A stretch of 64,000 nucleotides of DNA from the NCBI RefSeq assembly GCF_021590045.1, contig NZ_CP062221.1, positions 2,604,001 to 2,668,000 on the forward strand, given 5' to 3'. The stretch is from Cellulomonas palmilytica (GTDB lineage: Bacteria > Actinomycetota > Actinomycetes > Actinomycetales > Cellulomonadaceae). The position numbers and the translations under genes were made by a program. Of the stretch, positions 39,357-46,156 are shown one piece after another; positions within the stretch are counted from its first letter, which is position 1, and every line of letters begins with the position of its first letter. Under the pieces are notes generated by a model. That model made no database searches. It was given only the letters and a program-made list of their open reading frames with translations, and had not been told where the DNA came from.

Positions 39357-40001
39357 TCAGCCGTGGCGCGCGTCGGTCTCCTCCGCGGCGCGCTCCTGCG
39401 TGCGCTCGGTGCACAACCGGTCCCACAGCTCGTCGACCTGGGCCCGCAGGTGTGCGTCCGTGCCGGACCCGTCGAGCACGACGTCCGCCGCCGCCAGCCG
39501 CTCGTCGTCGCTCGCCTGCGCCGCGACCCGCGCCTCGGCGTCGTCGCGCGACATGCCGCGCAGTCGCACCAGCCGCTCGACGCGCAGCACCGCGGGTGCG
39601 TGGACGACGACGACCAGGTGGAACGAGCCCGCCTGACCGGTCTCGACCAGCAGCGGGATGTCGTGGACGACGACCGCGCCGGGGTCGGCCGTGGCCGCCG
39701 CCGCCTCGCGCTCGGCCGAGAGCCGGCGCACCACGGGGTGCACGATCGCCTCGAGCGCACGCCGATGCTCGTCGTCCCCGAACACCAGGGACGCCAGTGC
39801 GGCCCGGTCGAGCGACCCGTCCGCCGCGAGCACGCCCTCCCCGAACGACTCGACCACCGCGTCGAGGCCCGGGGTGCCGGGCGCCACGGCCTGGCGGGCG
39901 AGCGCGTCGGCGTCGACGACGACCGCACCCAGCTCCGCGAGGCGGCGAGCCGCCACCGACTTGCCTGCCGCGATCCCGCCCGTCAACCCGATGCGCTGCA
40001 T
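39357..40001 (-). CDS. coaE: Dephospho-CoA kinase
   Basis: CoaE phosphorylates dephospho-CoA in the last step of coenzyme A synthesis. The 214-residue protein begins MQRIGLTGGIAAGKSVAARRLAELGAVVVDADALAR (P-loop plus DAD motif) and has VVHDIPLLVETG and LVRLRGMSRDDAEARVAAQ (lid). ATG start is preceded at six bases by CAGGAT. It follows rpsA and a strong terminator, as in most actinobacteria (rpsA-coaE-uvrB order). It lacks the GrpB/UPF0157 extension seen in mycobacterial CoaE. Confidence 0.96.
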   Translation of the reverse strand: MQRIGLTGGIAAGKSVAARRLAELGAVVVDADALARQAVAPGTPGLDAVVESFGEGVLAADGSLDRAALASLVFGDDEHRRALEAIVHPVVRRLSAEREAAAATADPGAVVVHDIPLLVETGQAGSFHLVVVVHAPAVLRVERLVRLRGMSRDDAEARVAAQASDDERLAAADVVLDGSGTDAHLRAQVDELWDRLCTERTQERAAEETDARHG

Positions 40002-40007
40002 GGGCCC

Positions 40008-40013
40008 ATCCTG
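40008..40013 (-). promoter_or_regulatory. -10-like CAGGAT before coaE (leaderless geometry)
   Basis: CAGGAT, six-base spacer GGGCCC, ATG. No Shine-Dalgarno sequence. The first base differs from TANNNT. Confidence 0.45.
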
Positions 40014-40110
40014 CCCGCACGGACGCCCCCGCGCCCACGCCGGGCGGCGCCGGGCACGACCCGACCGCCCGCGGCCCTCGGTGGCACGGCGCGCACGACG
40101 GCGCTGACGC

Positions 40111-40146
40111 CGACGGGCCGGCCACCCGAAGGTGACCGGCCCGTCG
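40111..40146 (-). terminator. rpsA terminator
   Basis: CGACGGGCCGG pairs with CCGGCCCGTCG, then one C-A mismatch, then CACC with GGTG around a CGAA tetraloop. Located about 40 bases past the rpsA stop. Confidence 0.85.
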
Positions 40147-40187
40147 TGGACCCTGCCGCGGACGCGTCCCGCGGCGCGTTCAGCTGC

Positions 40188-41654
40188 TCAGTTGCCCGTG
40201 AGCTTCTCGCGCAGAGCGGCGAGCGCCTCGTCGGACGCGAGCGTCCCCGTGGCCTCGTCGGTCGACGACGAGTAGGTCGACGGCGCCGGAGCAGCACCCT
40301 CGGGCGTCTGCGCCTCGGCGTCGGCCTTCTGCGCGTCGGCGACCTGCTTGCGGTGCGCCTCCCAGCGGGCGTGCGCGGCCGCGTACTGGGCCTCCCACGC
40401 CTCGCGCTGCGCCTCGAAGCCCTCGAGCCACTCGTTCGTCGTCGGGTCGAAGCCCTCCGGGTACTTGTAGTTGCCCTGCTCGTCGTACTCGGCCGCCATG
40501 CCGTACAGCGCGGGGTCGAAGTCCTCCGACTCGGGGTCGAAGCCCTCGTTCGCCTGCTTGAGCGACAGCGAGATGCGGCGACGCTCGAGGTCGATGTCGA
40601 TGACCTTGACGAACACGTCGTCGCCGACCTGCACGACCTGCTCCGGGATCTCGACGTGGCGCACGGCCAGCTCCGAGATGTGCACCAGACCCTCGATGCC
40701 GTCCTCGACGCGCACGAACGCACCGAACGGGACGAGCTTGGTGACCTTGCCGGGCACGACCTGGCCGATGGCGTGCGTCCGGGCGAACGCCTGCCACGGG
40801 TCCTCCTGCGTCGCCTTCAGCGACAGCGAGACCCGCTCGCGGTCGAAGTCGACGTCCAGGACCTCGACCGTGACCTCCTGGCCGACCTCGACGACCTCGG
40901 ACGGGTGGTCGATGTGCTTCCAGGACAGCTCGGAGACGTGCACGAGCCCGTCCACGCCGCCCAGGTCGACGAACGCACCGAAGTTGACGATCGACGAGAC
41001 GACACCGGGACGCACCTGGCCCTTCTGCAGCGTCTGCAGGAAGGTGGAGCGGACCTCGGACTGCGTCTGCTCGAGCCACGCGCGGCGCGACAGGACCACG
41101 TTGTTGCGGTTCTTGTCGAGCTCGATGATCTTGGCCTCGATCTCCTTGCCCACGTAGGGGCCGAGGTCGCGGACACGACGCATCTCGACGAGCGACGCGG
41201 GAAGGAAGCCGCGCAGACCGATGTCGAGGATGAGGCCGCCCTTGACGACCTCGATGACGGTGCCGGTGACGACGCCGTCCTCCTCCTTGATCTTCTCGAT
41301 CGTGCCCCACGCGCGCTCGTACTGCGCCCGCTTCTTGGACAGGATCAGCCGGCCCTCCTTGTCCTCCTTCTGGAGGACGAGGGCCTCGACCTCGTCGCCG
41401 ACCTTGACGACCTCGCCGGGGTCCACGTCGTGCTTGATGGACAGCTCGCGGGAGGGGATGACGCCCTCGGTCTTGTAGCCGATGTCCAGCAGGACCTCGT
41501 CGCGGTCGACCTTGACGACGACGCCCTCGACGATGTCGCCGTCGTTGAAGTACTTGATGGTGGCGTCGATCGCGGCGAGGAGGTCCTCGGCCGTGCCGAT
41601 GTCGTTGACCGCGACCTGCGGCGTGCCGGACTTCGCGGGGGTGGAGATGCTCAT
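40188..41654 (-). CDS. rpsA: 30S ribosomal protein S1
   Basis: S1 helps the ribosome bind structured or SD-poor mRNAs. The 488-residue protein holds four S1 OB-fold repeats (about residues 35-105, 120-190, 205-275, 290-360), seen in GDIVEGVVVKVDRDEVLLDIGYKTEGVIP, GTVIEVVKGGLILDIGLRGFLPASL, RPGVVSSIVNFGAFVDLGGVDGLVHVSEL and VPGKVTKLVPFGAFVRVEDGIEGLVHISEL, followed by an acidic/Ala-rich tail of 120 residues. ATG 41654 has GGAG upstream. It has a near-consensus promoter. Four repeats rather than six is usual for actinobacterial S1. Confidence 0.96.
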   Translation of the reverse strand: MSISTPAKSGTPQVAVNDIGTAEDLLAAIDATIKYFNDGDIVEGVVVKVDRDEVLLDIGYKTEGVIPSRELSIKHDVDPGEVVKVGDEVEALVLQKEDKEGRLILSKKRAQYERAWGTIEKIKEEDGVVTGTVIEVVKGGLILDIGLRGFLPASLVEMRRVRDLGPYVGKEIEAKIIELDKNRNNVVLSRRAWLEQTQSEVRSTFLQTLQKGQVRPGVVSSIVNFGAFVDLGGVDGLVHVSELSWKHIDHPSEVVEVGQEVTVEVLDVDFDRERVSLSLKATQEDPWQAFARTHAIGQVVPGKVTKLVPFGAFVRVEDGIEGLVHISELAVRHVEIPEQVVQVGDDVFVKVIDIDLERRRISLSLKQANEGFDPESEDFDPALYGMAAEYDEQGNYKYPEGFDPTTNEWLEGFEAQREAWEAQYAAAHARWEAHRKQVADAQKADAEAQTPEGAAPAPSTYSSSTDEATGTLASDEALAALREKLTGN

Positions 41655-41826
41655 GTAGTGGTGGGCTCCGATGCGGACAGGAAGTAGTTCGGACGTGGAC
41701 GGCGTGCGCGACTCGACGACGGGATCACGTGGATGTGTTCTCGAGGCCCCCGACGGCCCGCCACGGCTCCCGACGAACGGGAGATCGCGCAGGCACGCGA
41801 GAAGAAGGCGCGCGGCACCGCCGTCC

Positions 41827-41856
41827 ACCCTATCGGTGGATGGCGCGAGCGGTCAA
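41827..41856 (-). promoter_or_regulatory. Principal-sigma promoter of rpsA (TTGACC-18-TAGGGT)
   Basis: On the minus strand TTGACC (41856 to 41851), an 18-base spacer and TAGGGT (41832 to 41827) make the best -35/-10 pair in the window. Transcription would start near 41820, giving a leader of about 165 bases before rpsA (41655-41820) in which no ORF or known riboswitch is evident. Confidence 0.75.
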
Positions 41857-41872
41857 AGCGTGTTTCGCGGGC

Positions 41873-42898
41873 TCAGGCGAGCGCGCTGGCGACCGCGAGC
41901 AGCTCGGCGGGGACGTGCTTGACCTTGCCCGCGACCTCCTCGAGCGGGACCAGCTCGACCCGGTCGCCGCGCAGCGCGGTCATGACGTTCGAGCGCCCCT
42001 GCGAGACCGCGTCGATGGCTGCGACGCCGAACCGGCTGCCGAGGATCCGGTCGGTCGGCGTGGGCGTGCCGCCGCGCTGCACGTGACCGAGGACGGTCAC
42101 GCGCGTGTCGAAGCCGGTGCGCTGCTCGATCTCCGCCTTGAGCCGCTCGCCGATCGCACCCGCGACGATCTCGCCGAACTTGCCGACCTGCGTCTCGTAG
42201 TGCATCGCCGTGCCCTCGGCGGGCACCGCGCCCTCCGCGACGACGATGATCGAGAAGCTCGCGTGCGCGCGGTGGCGGTGCTTGAGGAACCGCTCGATGC
42301 GCTCGATGTCGAACGGGGCCTCGGGCGCCAGCACGATCTCCGCGCCGCCCGCGATGCCCGCGGTCGTCGCGATCCAGCCCGCGTGCCGGCCCATCACCTC
42401 GACGATCATGACGCGGTTGTGGCTCTCCGCGGTCGTGTGGATGCGGTCCACCGCGTCGGTCGCGACCGTGACGGCCGTGTCGAAGCCGATCGACTGGTCG
42501 GTGCCCCACACGTCGTTGTCGATCGTCTTGGGGATCGCGACGATCTTCACGCCCGCCTCGGCCATCTTGCTCGCGGCGTGCAGCGTGCCGTCGCCACCGA
42601 TGCAGATCAGCGCCTCGAGCCGCTCCGCCTCGAGCGTGGCGAGCACCGCGTCGATGCCGCCGTCGGACGAGTGCGGGTGGAACCGTGCCGTGCCCAGCAG
42701 CGTGCCGCCGACGGGGAGGACGTTGCGGATGTCCTTGCGCGTGAGGGGCTGGACGTCGCCGTCGACCACGCCCTTCCAGCCGTTGCGGAAGCCGACGATC
42801 TGGTGGCCGTACTCCCCCTCGCCTCGCTTGACCACGGCCCGGATGGCTGCGTTCAGCCCCGGGACGTCGCCACCACCGGTGAGCAGACCGACTCGCAC
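41873..42898 (-). CDS. pfkA: 6-phosphofructokinase, group III (mixed signature)
   Basis: Pfk phosphorylates fructose-6-phosphate. The 341-residue protein has GLLTGGGDVPGLNAAIR, the nucleotide-site motif CIGGDGTLHAA, the catalytic motif PKTIDNDVWGTD, and EVMGRHAGWIA. Gly after Asp in GGDG is the ATP-type residue, while Lys in PKTIDND is the residue seen in pyrophosphate enzymes. This hybrid is typical of actinobacterial ATP-dependent group III Pfk. GTG start with AAGGAG upstream. ATP use is inferred; PPi use is unlikely because PPi enzymes have Asp in place of that Gly. Confidence 0.94.
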   Translation of the reverse strand: MRVGLLTGGGDVPGLNAAIRAVVKRGEGEYGHQIVGFRNGWKGVVDGDVQPLTRKDIRNVLPVGGTLLGTARFHPHSSDGGIDAVLATLEAERLEALICIGGDGTLHAASKMAEAGVKIVAIPKTIDNDVWGTDQSIGFDTAVTVATDAVDRIHTTAESHNRVMIVEVMGRHAGWIATTAGIAGGAEIVLAPEAPFDIERIERFLKHRHRAHASFSIIVVAEGAVPAEGTAMHYETQVGKFGEIVAGAIGERLKAEIEQRTGFDTRVTVLGHVQRGGTPTPTDRILGSRFGVAAIDAVSQGRSNVMTALRGDRVELVPLEEVAGKVKHVPAELLAVASALA

Positions 42899-42968
42899 GC
42901 GTGCGCTCCTTCGTCGACAACAGTTGGGGACAGCGGTCCGCGCGTCGTCGGGCGTCCGTGTGCACGTC

Positions 42969-42974
42969 AGCCTA
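42969..42974 (-). promoter_or_regulatory. -10 element TAGGCT of pfkA
   Basis: GATAGGCTGA on the minus strand places TAGGCT about 70 bases before the pfkA start. The same hexamer serves tkt, gap and uvrC. No good -35 is seen. Confidence 0.5.
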
Positions 42975-43023
42975 TCCGCGCCCGACGCGCGGCGGGCAGA
43001 CCTTCCGTCCCACAGGCGTCGGG

Positions 43024-43029
43024 GAGACT
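43024..43029 (+). promoter_or_regulatory. -10-like GAGACT before the class I methyltransferase
   Basis: GAGACT, six-base spacer, ATG; leaderless geometry with a G in place of the first T. Confidence 0.4.
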
Positions 43030-43035
43030 GGTGGC

Positions 43036-43860
43036 ATGGCCCCCGCCGCGCACGACGACGACCACCTGACCGAGGAGCTCGCCGAGGTGGCGTTCCGCCA
43101 CGTGGCCGACGACGGCACCGCGGGACGCCGCTGGTGGGACGCGAACGCCGCCGAGTACCTCGACGAGCACGGCGAGTTCCTGGGCCCCGCGGACTTCGTG
43201 TGGTGCCCGGAGGGCCTGCGCGAGGCCGACGCCCATCTCCTCGGCGACCTCGCTCCCGGCACGCGCGTCCTCGAGGTCGGCGCGGGCGCCGCTCAGTGCA
43301 GCCGCTGGCTCGCCGCTCAGGGTGCGCGCGTCCTCGCGACCGACGTGTCGCGGTCGATGCTCGCCGCGGGTCGCCGGTACGACGAGGTCGCCGGCGTGCG
43401 GGTGCCCGCGGTCGTCGCCGACGCGCGCCGCCTGCCGCTGCCCGACGCGTGCGTCGACGTCGCGTTCACGGCGTTCGGCGCGATCCCGTTCGTCCCCGAC
43501 GCCCGCGCCGTGCACGCCGAGGCGGCGCGCGTGCTGCGTCCGGGTGGACGGTGGGTGTTCGCGGTGACGCACCCGCTGCGGTGGGCGTTCCCCGACGACC
43601 CCGAAGGCCTGACCGCGATCCGCTCGTACTTCGACCGGCGCCCGTACGTCGAGCTCGGCTCGTCGGGTTCGGTCCTGTACGCCGAGTACCACCGCACGCT
43701 CGGTGACCACGTGGCCGACGTCGTCGGCGCCGGCCTGGTCCTCGACCGCGTGGTGGAGCCCCAGTGGCCCGCGGGCCACGAGCGCACGTGGGGCGGCTGG
43801 GGCCCCGTGCGCGGTGCGCTCCTGCCGGGCACCGCGATCTTCGTGACGCATCGTCCCTGA
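43036..43860 (+). CDS. Class I SAM-dependent methyltransferase
   Basis: The 274-residue protein has a Rossmann-type methyltransferase core: WDANAAEYLDEHGEFLG, VLEVGAGAAQCSRWLAAQGARVLATDVSRSML (motif I and the acidic end of beta 2), DVAFTAFGAIPFVPD, and AARVLRPGGRWVFAVTHPLRWAFPD. The substrate is not deducible; similar actinobacterial proteins are annotated as UbiE/Mtf-type small-molecule methyltransferases. ATG start; divergent from pfkA and followed by a strong terminator shared with actP. Confidence 0.88.
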   Translation: MAPAAHDDDHLTEELAEVAFRHVADDGTAGRRWWDANAAEYLDEHGEFLGPADFVWCPEGLREADAHLLGDLAPGTRVLEVGAGAAQCSRWLAAQGARVLATDVSRSMLAAGRRYDEVAGVRVPAVVADARRLPLPDACVDVAFTAFGAIPFVPDARAVHAEAARVLRPGGRWVFAVTHPLRWAFPDDPEGLTAIRSYFDRRPYVELGSSGSVLYAEYHRTLGDHVADVVGAGLVLDRVVEPQWPAGHERTWGGWGPVRGALLPGTAIFVTHRP

Positions 43861-43930
43861 CGCCCCCGTGGCGCCCCGTGCCGCCCCGTGGCGCACGGTC
43901 GGGCGGCCCGCAGGGCGCAGGGTGGCACGA

Positions 43931-43964
43931 CGACGGGCGGCCCCGGACGCGGGACCGCCCGTCG
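43931..43964. terminator. Bidirectional terminator between methyltransferase and actP
   Basis: CGACGGGCGG and CCGCCCGTCG form a perfect ten-pair stem, extended by CCCG/CGGG after one mismatch, around a short loop. It lies between convergent genes. Confidence 0.85.
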
Positions 43965-43979
43965 CGGTGACGTGCCGGG

Positions 43980-45638
43980 TCAGTGGACGGTGGCCTTCTC
44001 GGCGCCGGCACCGGTGAGCGAGCGCACCTCCATCTCCGCGAACTTCTCCGGGTGCGGCTTCTCCTTCGACAGGTACGTCCCGACGATGCCGAGGAGGAAC
44101 GCGAGCGGGATCGAGATCAGGCCCGGGTTCTCCAGCGGGATCAGGTGGAAGTCGATCGAGGTGTCCTTGATCATCGACAGGCTCTCGCCCGTGACGGGGT
44201 CGACCTTGCCGGAGACCACCGGCGAGAACGTGATGAGCACGACGCACGAGATCAGACCGCCGTACATGCTCCACAAGGCGCCCGACGTGTTGAACCGCTT
44301 CCAGAACAGCGAGTACAGGATCGTCGGGAGGTTCGCGCTCGCCGCGACGGCGAACGCGAGCGCGACGAGGAACGCGACGTTCTGCCCGTTGGCGAAGATG
44401 CCGCCGATGATCGCCAGGATCCCGATCGCGACGACGGTGATCCGCGCGACGCGCACCTCGCCGTCGGGACGCACCTGGCCGCGCTTGATGACGTTCGCGT
44501 AGATGTCGTGCGCGAACGACGTCGCGGCGGTGATCGTCAGACCCGCGACGACCGCCAGGATCGTCGCGAACGCGACGGCCGAGATCACGCCGAGCAGGAC
44601 CGTCCCGCCCAGCTCGAACGCGAGCAGCGGCGCCGCGGAGTTCACGCCGCCCGGTGCGGCCTTGATCGTCTCCGGTCCGACGAGCGCACCCGCGCCGTAG
44701 CCGAGCACCAGCGTGAACAGGTAGAAGATGCCGATCAGCCAGATCGCCCACACCACCGAGCGCCGCGCCTCCTTGGCGGACGGCACCGTGTAGAAGCGCA
44801 TGAGGACGTGCGGAAGGCCCGCGGTGCCGAGGACGAGCGCCAGGGCCAGCGACAGGAAGTTGAGCTGGCTGGTGGCGCTCGCGCCGTACTGCTTGCCGGG
44901 GCCGAGCAGCGCCTCGCCGCCCTCGCCCGCGGCGTCGACCGCGCCCTGCATGACCTCGGACAGGCTGAACCCGAACTTCGCGAGCACCCACAGCGTCATG
45001 ACGCCGGCGCCCAGGATGAGCAGGACGGCCTTGATGATCTGCACCCAGGTGGTGCCCTTCATGCCGCCGACGAGCACGTACAGGATCATGAGCGCGCCGA
45101 CGACCGCGATGACGACGCCCTGCGCCGCCACGCCCTCGATGCCGAGCAGCAGCGCGACGAGCCCGCCCGCGCCGGCCATCTGGGCCAGCAGGTAGAAGAA
45201 CACGACCGCGAGCGTCGACAGCGCCGCCGCCATCCGCACCGGCCGCTGCTTGAGCCGGAAGGACAGGACGTCCGCCATGGTGAACCGGCCCGTGTTGCGC
45301 AGCAGCTCGGCGACGAGCAGGAGTGCGACGAGCCACGCGACCAGGAAGCCGATCGAGTACAGGAAGCCGTCGTACCCGTTGAGCGCGATCGCGCCGCAGA
45401 TGCCCAGGAAGGACGCGGCCGAGAGATAGTCGCCCGCGATCGCGGTCCCGTTCTGCGGGCCGGTGAACGAGCGTCCCGCGGCGTAGTAGTCCGCCGCCGT
45501 CTTGTTGTTGCGCGACGCCCGGAACACGATGACGAGCGTCACCAGGACGAACAGCGCGAAGATCCCGATGTTGACGATCGGCTCGCCGACGGTCTCGGAC
45601 TCGGCGGCGAGGACCGCCGCCCCCTGGAGCCCGCTCAT
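43980..45638 (-). CDS. actP: Cation/acetate symporter ActP (sodium:solute symporter family)
   Basis: ActP imports acetate and similar short carboxylates with Na+ or H+. The 552-residue protein has about 13 transmembrane helices and SSS signatures: SRNNKTAADYYAAGRSFTGPQNGTAIAGDYLSAASFLGICGAIAL, the Na-site segment LLAQMAGAGGLVALLL, TAGLPHVLMRFYTVPSAKEARRSV and TITAATSFAHDIYANVI. ATG start overlaps the DUF485 stop by four bases, the standard yjcH-actP pairing. Substrate could also be propionate or pyruvate, as for the MctC relatives in actinobacteria. Confidence 0.92.
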   Translation of the reverse strand: MSGLQGAAVLAAESETVGEPIVNIGIFALFVLVTLVIVFRASRNNKTAADYYAAGRSFTGPQNGTAIAGDYLSAASFLGICGAIALNGYDGFLYSIGFLVAWLVALLLVAELLRNTGRFTMADVLSFRLKQRPVRMAAALSTLAVVFFYLLAQMAGAGGLVALLLGIEGVAAQGVVIAVVGALMILYVLVGGMKGTTWVQIIKAVLLILGAGVMTLWVLAKFGFSLSEVMQGAVDAAGEGGEALLGPGKQYGASATSQLNFLSLALALVLGTAGLPHVLMRFYTVPSAKEARRSVVWAIWLIGIFYLFTLVLGYGAGALVGPETIKAAPGGVNSAAPLLAFELGGTVLLGVISAVAFATILAVVAGLTITAATSFAHDIYANVIKRGQVRPDGEVRVARITVVAIGILAIIGGIFANGQNVAFLVALAFAVAASANLPTILYSLFWKRFNTSGALWSMYGGLISCVVLITFSPVVSGKVDPVTGESLSMIKDTSIDFHLIPLENPGLISIPLAFLLGIVGTYLSKEKPHPEKFAEMEVRSLTGAGAEKATVH

Positions 45639-45988
45639 GCGTGCTCACCCGACCCGAGCTCGCCGTCCTCGATCTTCGCGCGCAGGTCCTCGGCGACCGG
45701 GTCCTGCCGGTCGTTCGCCCACCGCGCGTAGATCATCGTGATCGCGAACGTGGAGACGAACTGCCCGAGGCCGAACAGCAGGCCGACGGTGATGTTCCCC
45801 CACACCTTGGTGGCCATGAAGTCGTGCGCGTAGTTCGCGAGCAGGACGTAGACGAAGTACCACACCAGGAACAGGGCGGTCATGGGGAAGACGAAGCGCC
45901 GGAACCGGCTGCGCAACGCCTGGAAGTCAGGACTGTCCTGCACCACCTGGTACGGGGTCTGCGGTGGTTCGTCGATCATCTCTGACAC
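45635..45988 (-). CDS. DUF485 membrane protein partner of ActP (YjcH-like)
   Basis: The 117-residue protein has two hydrophobic helices (FPMTALFLVWYFVYVLLANYAHDFMA and NITVGLLFGLGQFVSTFAITMIYARWA) and the DUF485 signature FQALRSRFRRFVFPMTALFL. DUF485 genes precede actP in many bacteria, suggesting an accessory role in the symporter. GTG 45988 has GGAGG eight bases upstream; ATG 45979 is an alternative. The upstream 160 bases are relatively A/T-richer and contain an imperfect CRP-like motif discussed in findings. Confidence 0.9.
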   Translation of the reverse strand: MSEMIDEPPQTPYQVVQDSPDFQALRSRFRRFVFPMTALFLVWYFVYVLLANYAHDFMATKVWGNITVGLLFGLGQFVSTFAITMIYARWANDRQDPVAEDLRAKIEDGELGSGEHA

Positions 45989-46156
45989 ACGCGTCTCCTC
46001 CCGAACGGGCGAACGGCACCGTTGCCGCCGGCCACGAGTGTGACCCACGACACGCCGTCGGGCCGAGAGACACACCCGACATTTCACCGAAAAGAAACAC
46101 ACGGCGACCGAAACAGTCGTCCCACCACCGATGGGCCGAGCGACCTGCCGTCGAGG

